Shown piece by piece: positions 20,001 to 35,610 of a stretch of 64,000 bases of DNA. The translations under genes and the position numbers were made by a program. The stretch spans positions 54,822-118,821 of the forward strand of contig NZ_OY288122.1 in the NCBI RefSeq assembly GCF_958439165.1, read 5' to 3'. The notes under the pieces are model-generated. The model was not told where the DNA came from. It saw only the letters and a list, made by a program, of their open reading frames with translations, and made no database searches. The DNA is from an uncultured Hydrogenophaga sp. (lineage in GTDB: Bacteria; Pseudomonadota; Gammaproteobacteria; Burkholderiales; Burkholderiaceae_C). How positions within the stretch are numbered: position 1 is the stretch's first letter; the number at the start of each line of letters is the position of its first letter.

Positions 20001-20028
20001 AAAAAGCGCCGGAACTTGAGCGCTTTTT
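20001..20028. terminator. Bidirectional-type rho-independent terminator
   Basis: AAAAAGCGC, a 10-base loop, then GCGCTTTTT: a symmetrical hairpin with a U-run on either strand. It lies 20 bases after the stop of the minus-strand receiver gene at 20049 and so ends the signalling operon before the next minus-strand gene. Confidence 0.8.
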
Positions 20029-20048
20029 CGGCGTTCAGCCTGCCGCGT

Positions 20049-20504
20049 TCAGTACGCGCGCTCGTTGGCGCTGCACCAGTAGGCCTCGATCTGGGCTGCA
20101 ATCTCGAGGAACCGCGAGAAGTTGACCGGCTTCTCGATGTACGAGTTGGCACCCAGGTCGTAGGTGGTCTGCAGGTCACGGGACTCCCGCGAGGAGGTGA
20201 GCATGACCACCGGAATCCGGCGGTACCGCGGGTGCTGCTTCAGCTGCTGCAGCACCTCGATCCCGTTGACCCGGGGCATGTTGATGTCGAGCAGGATCAC
20301 CGCCGGCTGCGGTTCGCCCGCATCCCATCGCTCCAGGTAAGCCAGTGCTTCCTCACCGTCACGGGCCACCTGGATGGGGTTGGCGCAGGCGCGGCGGCTG
20401 AAGGCGCGCAGTGTGAGGTCCAGGTCCATCGGGTTGTCCTCGACCACCAGGATCGGGGCCAGCGGGGCCAGCGTGGCCAGGTGGGCGGCAACCGTGGCGC
20501 TCAT
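20049..20504 (-). CDS. Single-domain response regulator (Rcp1-like)
   Basis: 151 residues, one receiver domain: E22/D23, D73 (ILLDINMPRVNG), K at IEKPVNF. The long loop around residues 55-68 and the DxxMDLDLTLRAF start resemble the Rcp1-type receivers that pair with phytochrome-like kinases. Its start overlaps the stop of the upstream PAS kinase (ATGA), so it is the likely direct phosphoacceptor. It has no output domain. Confidence 0.92.
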   Translation of the reverse strand: MSATVAAHLATLAPLAPILVVEDNPMDLDLTLRAFSRRACANPIQVARDGEEALAYLERWDAGEPQPAVILLDINMPRVNGIEVLQQLKQHPRYRRIPVVMLTSSRESRDLQTTYDLGANSYIEKPVNFSRFLEIAAQIEAYWCSANERAY

Positions 20505-23149
20505 GCCGGCAGCTCCACAAAGAACGTCGAACCCTCGCCGGGCTGGCTTTCCGCCCAGACACGGCCACCCATGCGCTGCGCGGCCTTGCTGACCAGCGCC
20601 AGGCCGACGCCGGTTCCCGGATAGGCGTCGCTGCGCTGCAGCCGCTGGAAGATGCCGAAGATCCTGTCGCTGTATTTCATGTCGAAACCCACCCCGTTGT
20701 CTTTGACCCAGACGAGATGGTGCCCGTTTTCAAACCGGCTGCCCATCACCAGTTCTGGGTAGGCGCCTGGGCGGTGGAACTTCAAGGCATTGCCGATCAG
20801 GTTGCGCAGGATGACCGCCAGGCCGTCCCGGTCGGTGCGCATCACGACCGCTTCCAGGGCGGACAGATCGATCCGGGCGGACAGCCGCTCGATGTCGGCG
20901 CTGTGCTCGTCCAGCACCCGCTCCACCAGAGGCCGCAGTTCGACGGTCTGCTGCTCGACGGATCGGCGCTCCATGCGCGAGTAGGCCAGCAGATCGCTGA
21001 TCAGCAGCCCCATCTGTGCCACGCCGCGGCGGATGCGCTCCAGATAGGCGCGCCCGGTCTCGTCCAGCCGGGCGACGTGCTCCTCCTGCAGCAGCTGGCT
21101 GTAGCCGTCGATGCCGCGCAGCGGTGCCTTGAGGTCATGCGACACGGTGTACGAGAAGGCTTCAAGCTCGCGGTTGGCGGCCAGCAGCTGTTCGGTGCGC
21201 CGCTCAACCCGGCGCTCCAGATCGGCGTTGGTCTGTTCCAGGGCTTCCTGGGCCTGCTTGAGGGCCGTGACGTCGAGCACCGTGCCCGAGAGCCGGTGAC
21301 CGCCCTGCCCGCCCGGCTCCTTGCGCACGCTCACCCGGAACCACTTCTCGGACCCCAGGTCGGGATGCCGGCGGAACTCCAGACTCTGCGTTTCCCCGGC
21401 AGCGCGTCGGGCGGGCACGAACGCAGCCACTGCGAGCCGGTCGTCCGGATGGATCAGGGCCAGGTGGCCCTGCAGGTCGGGCGGTGGACCCTGCGCAGGA
21501 TCGATGCCGATGTTGCGGTACAGCTGCCCCGACCACCACACCGGTTCCCCTGCGAACGGGTCGAACGACCAGCTGCCCAGGCCGGCGATGGCCTCGGCCT
21601 GCTCCAGCAGCTGGGTCTGGCGCCGCAGGGCCTCGCTGGCCCGGCGGCGCTCGGTCACGTCCTGTACCGTCGACAGCAGGCGCAGGAGCCGGCCCTGGGT
21701 GTCGCGCACGGCACGCACCTCGATCTCGGTGTCGACCAGCTGTCCGTCCTTGCGCACGAAACGCTTGTGCATGCCGTAGCTCTCGCGCAGGCCGTCCTTC
21801 ATCTGCTGGAGCAGGGCCAGGTTGTCCTGCAGATCGGGCGAGGGCGTCATCTCGCTCCAGGTCATGGCCAGCAGCTCTTCGCGCGGGTAGCCCAGGATGG
21901 CGCAGAGGCGGTCGTTCACCTGCAGCCACCGCTTGCTCTCGGGCGACGATATGGCCATCCCGATGAAGGGCAGGTCGTAGAACAGACGGAGCTGCTCCTC
22001 CTGCTCGCGCCGGGCCAGCTGGGCTTCCTTCTGGGCCGTGATGTCCAGCAGGATGCCGGTGATGGCCACGACCTGACCGCCGACGTCTCGGTCGGCCGCA
22101 GAGCGGTCTTCCACCCAGATCCAGCGTCCGTCGCCGGTGCGCAGCCGGTATTCCTGGCGGTATTCGTCGGGGCCGTGGAGCCGGTGGTGCTCCGACTGGG
22201 CGAACACGGCGGGCCAGTCGTCCGGGTGGATCAGGCCGCAGAACGCGCGCGGGTGGTCGAGCAGGTCGCGGGGGCTGTAGCCCCACTGGTCGATGGAGGC
22301 GCTGACGAAGCGCACCGGCCGGTCGGCGTCTGGCGACCACTCCAGGAACACCACGGGCGAGCGGGCCACCAGTGAGCTCAGGTGGCGCAGCTCGGCCTGC
22401 TGCATCTGCAGCCGCTGGGCCATGCGGTCGACCTCGTTGCCGATGCTCGCCAGCTCGTCGCGGCCCGACAGTGAGGCCCGGGCCTGGAGCTGGCCGTCAC
22501 CCACACGGGCCAGCGTATCGACCAGCCGGCCCGCCCGCTTGAACCACAGGCGGTGCATCAACAAGGCCAGCAGGGCGGCCAGGGCCAGCAGCAGGAAGCC
22601 CTCACGCACCACCTCGCCCACCAGCGTGGCCCGCAGCCGGGCTTTGGGCACGGTGACATCGACCAGGGTCACCAGCCGGCGATCGCCCGCAAACGGCGCG
22701 ACACCGATCAGGGTGGTCCGGTCTTCCAGCAGACGCACCTGGATGCCCATGCGGTCGGCCACGAACAGCTCGGGACGCCGGGCTGCCGGGGATAGCTGCG
22801 CCTTGACCTCGTCGAAGCTGCGGCCGATGTCGGAGCGGATCAGCGACGCATCGATACGGCCGTCGGATGCCAGCAACCAGGCCGACTGGATGCCGTTGTA
22901 CAGCCCCAGCCCGCCGACGATGCGGCGCACCTGCTGGGCGTCGTCCAGGGTGGACAGGAAACTGAGCCGGCTCTGCTCCACGCTCAGGCGCTCGCGCAGC
23001 CGGCGGGTTTCCTGCTCCACGACATCGGCCTGCAGGGTGCGCAGCTGGGTCAGGAAATTGACGCTCGACGCCATCACGGCGAACAGCACCATGATCAGGG
23101 GCGCCATCCAGCGGCCGGGCAGGCTGACCAGCGACAGGCGACGGCTCAT
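20501..23149 (-). CDS. Membrane sensor histidine kinase with three PAS domains
   Basis: 882 residues from the ATG at 23149; the frame stays open much further upstream, but this ATG overlaps the preceding stop (ATGA). TM1 is at about 15-33, a periplasmic domain at 35-180 and TM2 at about 184-203, followed by HAMP (205-255). Three PAS/PAC units lie at about 260-375, 385-500 and 515-630. A coiled coil leads to HisKA with H671 in TVSHDLKAPLRGIDGYSQLL, the phytochrome-like kinase form, and HATPase_c (LRNLIGNALKF, GVGLALVSKAAQRMGG). It lies between the binding lipoprotein and the receiver gene and is probably a receptor for signals relayed by that lipoprotein. Confidence 0.93.
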   Translation of the reverse strand: MSRRLSLVSLPGRWMAPLIMVLFAVMASSVNFLTQLRTLQADVVEQETRRLRERLSVEQSRLSFLSTLDDAQQVRRIVGGLGLYNGIQSAWLLASDGRIDASLIRSDIGRSFDEVKAQLSPAARRPELFVADRMGIQVRLLEDRTTLIGVAPFAGDRRLVTLVDVTVPKARLRATLVGEVVREGFLLLALAALLALLMHRLWFKRAGRLVDTLARVGDGQLQARASLSGRDELASIGNEVDRMAQRLQMQQAELRHLSSLVARSPVVFLEWSPDADRPVRFVSASIDQWGYSPRDLLDHPRAFCGLIHPDDWPAVFAQSEHHRLHGPDEYRQEYRLRTGDGRWIWVEDRSAADRDVGGQVVAITGILLDITAQKEAQLARREQEEQLRLFYDLPFIGMAISSPESKRWLQVNDRLCAILGYPREELLAMTWSEMTPSPDLQDNLALLQQMKDGLRESYGMHKRFVRKDGQLVDTEIEVRAVRDTQGRLLRLLSTVQDVTERRRASEALRRQTQLLEQAEAIAGLGSWSFDPFAGEPVWWSGQLYRNIGIDPAQGPPPDLQGHLALIHPDDRLAVAAFVPARRAAGETQSLEFRRHPDLGSEKWFRVSVRKEPGGQGGHRLSGTVLDVTALKQAQEALEQTNADLERRVERRTEQLLAANRELEAFSYTVSHDLKAPLRGIDGYSQLLQEEHVARLDETGRAYLERIRRGVAQMGLLISDLLAYSRMERRSVEQQTVELRPLVERVLDEHSADIERLSARIDLSALEAVVMRTDRDGLAVILRNLIGNALKFHRPGAYPELVMGSRFENGHHLVWVKDNGVGFDMKYSDRIFGIFQRLQRSDAYPGTGVGLALVSKAAQRMGGRVWAESQPGEGSTFFVELPA

Positions 23150-24114
23150 GCGCTGGCCCCGGTGAGCACCCGGCGGGCCGGCGCCGGCTCGATCATCTGC
23201 CGCCAGTCCGGCTCCGAACGGAGCAGGCCCAGGCTGACCATCAGCCGGGCGACCTCGCGACCTCCCTGGAGCACCGGACTGGCCGGATCGGACAGGGCGG
23301 CCAGGGACTCGTCCGGCGCAAAGAACTGCAGGCCGCCCATGACGCTGCGGTATTGGTCCGGATCGAGATCGGTGCCCACGCTCAACGACTCGGCCGCGCC
23401 AGCGGGGTCGAGCGCCAGCAGGGCCACCCCGCGCTGCCAGGCCTGGAGCATGGCGTCGACCGCGGCCGGGCGCGCAAGCAGGACGTCGTGTCGCACCGCG
23501 AGCACGTCGAGCACCTGGCCAGGGATCTGTCGGGAATCGAACACCGGAACGAATCCGGCGGCGGCCATCGGCCCGGCGAGCGGCTGGTACGAGACCGCAG
23601 CAGCCACCTGCCCGTTGCGCAGCGCCTGCAGGTGCAGCGTGGCTTCCAGATTGACCAGCCGCACCTCCGCCGGCCGCAGGCCCGCTGCCTCCAGCAACCG
23701 GTGGAACATGATCGTGCCCACCGAAGAATCCTCGACCGCAATGGACTGTCCGCGCAGATCGGCCAATGTGCGGATGCGCGGTGCCGCCATCACCACGTCG
23801 CCGCCGCGCGATGCATCGAGCAGTGCGACCACCTTCAGATCGAGGCCACCGTCGCGCATGCGCAGCACCTCGTCCAGGGTCATTGCCGCGGCATCCAGCA
23901 GGTCGTTGCGCAGGTGGCGCAGGGTTTCGGCGCCGGTGGCCAGCTCCAGCACCTGCAGCTGGCTGCTGTCGAAGAGGCGTCGGTCGCGGGCCAGCACCAG
24001 CGGATCGAACCCGACCCAGGCATTGAAGCCAAGCCGGGCCGGTGGCACCGGGACTTCCAGGCAGCCGCCGAGCAGGCCGGCCAGCATGACCAGGGCTCCG
24101 CGGCGGCCGATCAC
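23146..24114 (-). CDS. NMT1/SsuA-like substrate-binding lipoprotein
   Basis: 322 residues. The signal sequence ends in a lipobox LLGGC (C18), so it is a membrane-anchored periplasmic protein. The fold follows NMT1/TauA/SsuA-type ABC binding proteins (LGFNAWVGFDPLVLARDRRLF, then RTLADLRGQSIAVEDSSVG, then AVSYQPLAG). No ABC permease or ATPase gene is nearby; instead both neighbours are histidine kinases joined by 4-base overlaps. A sensory rather than transport role is therefore inferred. Confidence 0.85.
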   Translation of the reverse strand: MIGRRGALVMLAGLLGGCLEVPVPPARLGFNAWVGFDPLVLARDRRLFDSSQLQVLELATGAETLRHLRNDLLDAAAMTLDEVLRMRDGGLDLKVVALLDASRGGDVVMAAPRIRTLADLRGQSIAVEDSSVGTIMFHRLLEAAGLRPAEVRLVNLEATLHLQALRNGQVAAAVSYQPLAGPMAAAGFVPVFDSRQIPGQVLDVLAVRHDVLLARPAAVDAMLQAWQRGVALLALDPAGAAESLSVGTDLDPDQYRSVMGGLQFFAPDESLAALSDPASPVLQGGREVARLMVSLGLLRSEPDWRQMIEPAPARRVLTGASA

Positions 24115-25324
24115 CTGCCCGCTCCCAGCGGCAGCCGCACGGTGAACACCGAGCCCTCCCCTGGAACGGAGTCGACCTCGATGCTGCCGCCATGGGCTTC
24201 CGCGATCTGCCGGGAAATGGTCAGCCCCAGGCCGGACCCCTCGAACTCGCTGCGCAGGTGCAGACGCTGAAATGGCTGGAACAGCCGATCGATGTGGCGC
24301 GGATCGATCCCGATGCCGTTGTCGGCCACGCGCACCAGCACCCAGTCGCCATGCATGTGGGCGTCGATCCGGACGTGCGGAACCCGACCCGGCGGCACGA
24401 ACTTCAGGGCATTCGACAGCAGGTTCTGGAACAGCAGCGACAGCAGGCTGGCATGGCCGGTCACCACCGGCAGCGGGGTGAGGTCCAGCCGGGCGCCGGT
24501 GGCGGCCAGCCGTGCAGCCAGGGCATCCCGCAATTCGGCCATCGTGCGGTCCAGGGCAATGGCAGCCGGCGGATCACCCTCGGCGTTCTGCAGCCGCGCG
24601 TACCGGACCACATCGTCCAGCAGGGTGCGCATGCGGGCGCCGGCACGGGTGGCCAGCCGCAGGAAGTGCCGCGCTTCTTCCGGCAGCACCGGTCCATGGT
24701 CTTCCTCGACCAGACCGACGAACTGCGCGATGGTGTTGAGCGGTTCGCGCAGATCGTGCGAGGCAATGCGGACAAACTGGAGCAGGCTTTCGTTGGCCAC
24801 CCTGAGCTCATCGGCGGTGCGCAGGAGTTCGCGGTGGCTCTGCTGCAGATCCCGCAACGCCACGGCGAGGTTCTGGCGATCGGTCACCGACGACTGGCGC
24901 AGCACGTCGTTGGCCTGCTTCAGCCGCAGCTGGGTCCGGACCCGGGCCTGCACGATGGCCGGCCGGACCGGTTTGGCAATGAAGTCGGCAGCGCCCTTTT
25001 CCAGGCCCGCCTGCTCGAAGCCGTCATCGGTCAGGCTGGTGACCATGATCACCGGCAGATCGGCCAGGGCGGGCGAAGCCTTCAGCGTCTCCAGCACCTC
25101 GAAGCCGTTGAGCCCGGGCATCTGGGCATCGAGCAGCAGCAGGTCCGGCGGACTGTCGTTGATCAGGCGCAGCGCGTCGGCGCCGTTGGTGGAGAACCGC
25201 AGGTGGCCCAGATCGCGCAGGGCCTTGCCGAGCGCGCGGATCATGCCCGGATCGTCATCGACGATCAGGATGTCCGGTGCTGGCGCCCCGTCATGGCTCG
25301 CGTTCTTCGCCGGCTCGGCTGGAT

Positions 25325-25328
<4 letters not shown>
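24111..25328 (-). CDS. Receiver-histidine kinase, soluble
   Basis: 405 residues; start chosen at the ATG overlapping the stop of the giant kinase gene. The receiver domain has D24-D26, phosphoacceptor D67 (LLLLDAQMPGLNG) and K119 (IAKPV). A coiled coil leads to HisKA with H191 (IASHDLREPLNTI) and HATPase_c (LFQNLLSNALKF, ADNGIGI, GSGLGLTISRQIAEAHGG). No membrane segment. Its receiver could accept phosphate from the upstream giant kinase and control its own kinase domain. Confidence 0.92.
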
Positions 25329-31657
<6,329 letters not shown>

Positions 31658-31802
31658 CCTCCGGGCCTCCAGCCACGAGCAGCCATGGGCGCTACCGAAG
31701 CGGGGCGCCATCTGTCACCCATGCTAGCACCCGTATCCAGTGCACCTCACCCGAAGAAGGGACGATTCGTGCCCTATTTCCGATGCTTGTCGCAGGCTGT
31801 CG

Positions 31803-32213
31803 TCAGACCTCGGTGCCGGGTTCGGCCAGCCCGGCGAGTTTCGGCAGCGCAGCGGCGACCTGGCGGTCCAGCGGCTTGGTCAGATACCCCTTCACCGATG
31901 CGTGGCGGGCCGCGCGGTCGCGGTCGGCCGGGTCGGAAGATGACGACAACATCATCACCACCGCACCACCCCTGGCGCTCGGCTCCAGGGCCTCGAAGGC
32001 TTCCAGGAAATCGAATCCGTTCATCACCGGCATGTTGATGTCCAGCAGGATGATGGCCACCCCGTGGTCAGGCGTCTGGCGCAGGTGATCCAGCGCCTCT
32101 GCGGCCCGTTCGAAACCGAGCACCTCGAAGCCGACGCCGGAGCGCTCCAGCATGAGGCGGGTGAACAGGAGGTCGTTGTCGTTGTCATCGACCATCATCA
32201 CGCGACACTTCAT
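31803..32213 (-). CDS. Single-domain response regulator
   Basis: 136 residues, a receiver domain only: D9/D10, D58 (IILLDINMPVMNG), K at LTKPLD. GGAG lies 5 bases before the ATG. It lies 145 bases upstream of the giant hybrid kinase on the same strand and may be its free receiver, taking phosphate from the HPt domain. No output domain is present. Confidence 0.9.
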   Translation of the reverse strand: MKCRVMMVDDNDNDLLFTRLMLERSGVGFEVLGFERAAEALDHLRQTPDHGVAIILLDINMPVMNGFDFLEAFEALEPSARGGAVVMMLSSSSDPADRDRAARHASVKGYLTKPLDRQVAAALPKLAGLAEPGTEV

Positions 32214-32304
32214 GACTTCTCCATCGGGGACATCTGGGGTTGTGCAACTCCGTTATGGTATGCCGCTTTGAGCGGGCATTGACCCACGACGCAGGAGACA
32301 AGAC

Positions 32305-33282
32305 ATGCTGGCTGCCTGGTATGAACGCAACGGCCCCGCCGGTGAAGTGCTCACCCTGGGTGAGCTCCCCTTGCCCGAGCCCGGTCCGGGCGAGGTTCGG
32401 GTGAAGCTTGCCTGGTCCGGGGTGAACCCGTCGGACGTGAAATCGAGAGCGCGACGCCCGCTCATCGCCCCCCGGATCGTTCCGCACAGCGACGGCAGCG
32501 GGGTCATCGACGCGGTGGGTGCCGGTGTGCCGCCCTCCCGGCTGGGGGAGCGCGTCTGGACCTGGAACGCGCAGTGGCAGCGGCCCATGGGCACAGCGGC
32601 GCAGGCCGTCGTTCTGCCCGCCGCTCAGGCGGTCGCCCTGCCGGGCCAGGTGTCGCTGGAGGTGGGAGCCTGTCTGGGCATTCCGGGCCTCACCGCCGTG
32701 CAGGCGGTTCGGCTGGCCATGCCGCTGGAAGGCCAGACCGTCCTGGTGACCGGAGCGGGCAATGCGGTCGGGCATCTGGTGGTCCAGCTGGCTCGCCGCC
32801 GGGGCGCCCGCGTCATCGGCACCGCTGGATCCGCCGCCCGGCGCCAGTTGGCCCTGACCTGTGGCGCCGAAGAGGTGCTGGACTACCGCGACCCGGACCT
32901 GGCGGCCCGCGTGCGTGAACTGACCGGGGGACGCGGTGTCGACTGCGTCATCGACATGGACTTCGCCAGCACATCGGCATTTTTGCCCCTCGGGGTGCTG
33001 CGGGCCCATGGCCGGGTGGTCTGCTACGGCTCGAATGTGGCCGGCGAGCTCCCGGTGGATTTCCGGACCTTGCTGTTCCAGTCGCTGTGCCTGCAGTTTT
33101 TCGTGGTGTACGAGCTCACCCAGGCCGATCGCACGGCCTGCGTCGCCGAACTGGTAGCCTGGCTCGAAGAGGACAGGCCGGTTTTCAGCCCGGGGAAGCA
33201 GTTTTCCCTCCACGCGATCGCCGACGCCCATGCCTGCGTCGAAGAGGGTCGGTCGGTGGGAACGGTGCTCATTTCGGTCTGA
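32305..33282 (+). CDS. Zinc-free quinone oxidoreductase (medium-chain dehydrogenase family)
   Basis: 325 residues, the usual length of QOR-type NADPH:quinone reductases. GroES-like N-terminal domain (PLPEPGPGEVRVKLAWSGVN), then a Rossmann domain with VLVTGAGNAVGHLVVQLA and GGRGVDCVID. The cysteine ligands of zinc alcohol dehydrogenases are absent. The reaction inferred is NADPH-dependent reduction of quinones or enones. AGGAG at good spacing supports the start. It is divergent from the receiver gene and not obviously tied to its neighbours. Confidence 0.88.
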   Translation: MLAAWYERNGPAGEVLTLGELPLPEPGPGEVRVKLAWSGVNPSDVKSRARRPLIAPRIVPHSDGSGVIDAVGAGVPPSRLGERVWTWNAQWQRPMGTAAQAVVLPAAQAVALPGQVSLEVGACLGIPGLTAVQAVRLAMPLEGQTVLVTGAGNAVGHLVVQLARRRGARVIGTAGSAARRQLALTCGAEEVLDYRDPDLAARVRELTGGRGVDCVIDMDFASTSAFLPLGVLRAHGRVVCYGSNVAGELPVDFRTLLFQSLCLQFFVVYELTQADRTACVAELVAWLEEDRPVFSPGKQFSLHAIADAHACVEEGRSVGTVLISV

Positions 33283-33327
33283 GTCGAGACTTGGAGCACG
33301 ATTCGGCGACCTTCGGGCTACATCCCC

Positions 33328-33354
33328 TCAAGTAGTGACGTTGCTGTCCGAGAT
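33328..33354 (+). promoter_or_regulatory. Weak sigma-28-like promoter before the MCP gene
   Basis: TCAAGTAG, 11 bases, then TCCGAGAT. Spacing fits the FliA consensus exactly, but only 5 of 8 bases match in each box. It lies 30 bases before the MCP start. Confidence 0.3.
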
Positions 33355-33383
33355 ACAGCCATCACTGGTTGTGGAGGTTTCCG

Positions 33384-34952
33384 ATGCTCAGGAGTCTGAC
33401 CCTGGCCCAGCGCCTGCTGGCCATCAACGGTTTTCTATTGACGGTGCTGGCGGCCACCGCCGCCGCCGTGTGGACCATGATGGGCGGACTCAGCGTCGCT
33501 GCAGACCGCATCAACACGGTGAACGTGCCGCAGCTCCAGCGCATCAGCGAACTGGAGCTGAACGTGACCCGGGTGTCACTGCAGCTGCGCCACGCGATCC
33601 TGGCGCGCAACCCCGCTGAACTGGAAGCAACCCTGGCCGACATCGGCACCAAGCGGGGATTGCTGGAACGAGAGCTGGCCGCGTTCGGGACGGCCATGCA
33701 GGACGACGCGGGTCGCCAGGCCTATGCCCCCCTGCCCGGACTGGCTCAGGCCTTCTGGAAGGCAGGAGAGCAGAACATCGCACTCATCAAGGAAGGCAAG
33801 CCGGCCGAGGCCTTTGCCTTCCTGGTGGATCAGACGATTCCCGCACGCAACGCCCTGCTGGCCCCCTTGGCTCTGGAGAAAGCCCGGCAGGGACAACAGC
33901 TGACCGGACGCGTCCGCGAGATCGACGATCTGGCCAGTCTCGACCGTGGCATCGTGGTCGGGGCCGTTGCGCTCGCGACACTGGTGCTGGTGGGTCTTGC
34001 GACCTATCTGAACAAGGTCACCCGGGACCTTGGTGCAGATCCCGACGTGCTCAAGAAGGTCGCGCAGTCGGTGGCGTCGGGCGATCTGTCGATCGACATA
34101 CCGCTGCGGGCCGGCGACCAGGACAGCACGCTGTTCAATCTCAAGGCCATGGTCGGGCGGCTGGAAACCTCCGTCCGCACCGTCAGGCAGTGTGCCGACG
34201 CGGTTTCCCTGGGCAGCAACGAAATCGCCAGCGGCAACAGCGACCTGTCCCACCGGACCGAGAGTCAGGCCAGCGCGCTGGAAGAGACCTCCGCTTCGAT
34301 GGAGCAGGTGGGCAGCACGGTGCGCCAGAACGCCGACAACGCCCAGACCGCGAACCAGCTTGCGGTGAGCGCTTCGAGCACCACCAACGATGGCGGCCGG
34401 GTCGTGCAGGAAGTGGTTTCGACGATGAAGGATATCGAGCAGAGCGCACGCCGCATCGGGGAGATCATCGGCGTCATCGACGGGATCGCCTTCCAGACCA
34501 ACATCCTCGCGCTCAACGCGGCGGTTGAAGCCGCCCGTGCAGGCGAACAAGGCCGGGGATTCGCCGTGGTGGCCGGCGAGGTTCGCAATCTCGCACAACG
34601 CAGCGCGGAGGCCGCCAAGGAAGTGCGCCGCCTGATCATCGACAGCGTGGACCGTGTCGAGAAAGGCACGGCACTGGCGGACCGGGCCGGCAACACCATG
34701 AACGAGATCGTGACCAGCATCCAGCGCGTGTCCGACATTGTTGGCGAGATCAGCTCGGCAAGCGCGGAACAGAGCGCCGGTGTGGCCCAGGTCGGTGAAG
34801 CCATCACCCAGATGGACCAGGCAACACAGCAGAACGCCGCGCTGGTGGAAGAGATGGCAGCGGCCGCGTCGAGCCTTCGCACCCAGGCCCATCAGATGGT
34901 CGAGGCCGTCGGGGTGTTTCGGTTGCGTGAAAGCGCCGCATCCCTGCGCTGA
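33384..34952 (+). CDS. Methyl-accepting chemotaxis protein
   Basis: 522 residues from the ATG at 33384 (GGAGG six bases upstream), preferred over the in-frame GTG at 33369. TM1 is at about 11-33, a four-helix-bundle-type periplasmic domain at 34-185, TM2 at about 189-209, then HAMP (GDLSIDIPLRAGDQDS) and a signalling domain with the hairpin tip EQGRGFAVVAGEVRNLAQRS. Class and length are like Tsr/Tar-type receptors common in Burkholderiales. The C terminus (ESAASLR) lacks a CheR-tethering pentapeptide. The ligand is unknown. It is monocistronic, ended by a strong terminator. Confidence 0.95.
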   Translation: MLRSLTLAQRLLAINGFLLTVLAATAAAVWTMMGGLSVAADRINTVNVPQLQRISELELNVTRVSLQLRHAILARNPAELEATLADIGTKRGLLERELAAFGTAMQDDAGRQAYAPLPGLAQAFWKAGEQNIALIKEGKPAEAFAFLVDQTIPARNALLAPLALEKARQGQQLTGRVREIDDLASLDRGIVVGAVALATLVLVGLATYLNKVTRDLGADPDVLKKVAQSVASGDLSIDIPLRAGDQDSTLFNLKAMVGRLETSVRTVRQCADAVSLGSNEIASGNSDLSHRTESQASALEETSASMEQVGSTVRQNADNAQTANQLAVSASSTTNDGGRVVQEVVSTMKDIEQSARRIGEIIGVIDGIAFQTNILALNAAVEAARAGEQGRGFAVVAGEVRNLAQRSAEAAKEVRRLIIDSVDRVEKGTALADRAGNTMNEIVTSIQRVSDIVGEISSASAEQSAGVAQVGEAITQMDQATQQNAALVEEMAAAASSLRTQAHQMVEAVGVFRLRESAASLR

Positions 34953-34974
34953 AACATCCATCTGGACCGGAAAC

Positions 34975-35003
34975 AAAAAAGCCCTCGGTGAGAGGGCTTT
35001 TTT
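34975..35003. terminator. Bidirectional rho-independent terminator
   Basis: A6, GCCCTC, a 5-base loop, GAGGGC, T6. It serves the MCP gene on the plus strand, and on the minus strand ends the ribosomal protein/tRNA transcript. Confidence 0.9.
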
Positions 35004-35004
35004 G

Positions 35005-35029
35005 AGGCAGGTTCCTGAGGAACCTGCCT
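35005..35029. repeat. Perfect 11-bp inverted repeat between tRNA and terminator
   Basis: AGGCAGGTTCC, TGA, GGAACCTGCCT. On the minus strand it folds directly after the tRNA 3' end (35038) and before the terminator. It may protect or direct 3' processing of the tRNA precursor. Confidence 0.7.
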
Positions 35030-35037
35030 GACTGGTT

Positions 35038-35114
<77 letters not shown>

Positions 35115-35131
35115 TCAAGCCTTCTAGTATA

Positions 35132-35530
35132 TCACGCTTTGGCAGCGTCTTCGGCAACTTCTGCCTTGTCTTCTGCGCGGTCGACCAGCTCGATGAGTGC
35201 CATCGGGGCGTTGTCGCCCACGCGGAAACCCATCTTCAGGATGCGGGTGTAGCCACCGGGACGGGCCTTGAAGCGCGGGCCCAGCTCGTTGAAGAGCTTC
35301 ACCACGACGTCGCGGTCACGCAGACGGTCGAATGCCAGACGGCGGTTGGCCACGGTGGGCACCTTGGCCAGGGTGATCATGCGCTCGACCACGCGGCGCA
35401 GTTCCTTGGCTTTCGGGACGGTGGTCTTGATGGCTTCGTGCGTGAGCAGCGAATTCATCATGTTGCGCAGCATCGCCTGGCGATGCTCGCTGGTGCGGTT
35501 GAGTTTGCGGAGTCCGTGTCCGTGACGCAT
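35132..35530 (-). CDS. rplQ: 50S ribosomal protein L17
   Basis: 132 residues. L17 start MRHGHGLRKLNRTSEHR and core LLTHEAIKTTVPKAKELRRVVERMI are diagnostic. Large-subunit protein near the exit tunnel. The alanine/acid-rich tail (AEVAEDAAKA) is a Burkholderiales-type extension. Last protein gene of the operon, 80 bases after rpoA. Confidence 0.98.
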   Translation of the reverse strand: MRHGHGLRKLNRTSEHRQAMLRNMMNSLLTHEAIKTTVPKAKELRRVVERMITLAKVPTVANRRLAFDRLRDRDVVVKLFNELGPRFKARPGGYTRILKMGFRVGDNAPMALIELVDRAEDKAEVAEDAAKA

Positions 35531-35610
35531 GGTGATGTCCTTTCAATGTTTTGCCCCCAGCCGGATCAGGTACTGGAGGTACGTCAGTCGGGGGCGGCTG
35601 CCCCCGTCTT

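Noticed and set aside
23150..24193. N-terminal extension of the PAS kinase to 1230 residues
   Set aside because: The extension runs in an alternate frame through the lipoprotein gene, is Pro/Arg/Gly-rich, and the ATGA-overlapping start at 23149 gives a proper membrane segment.
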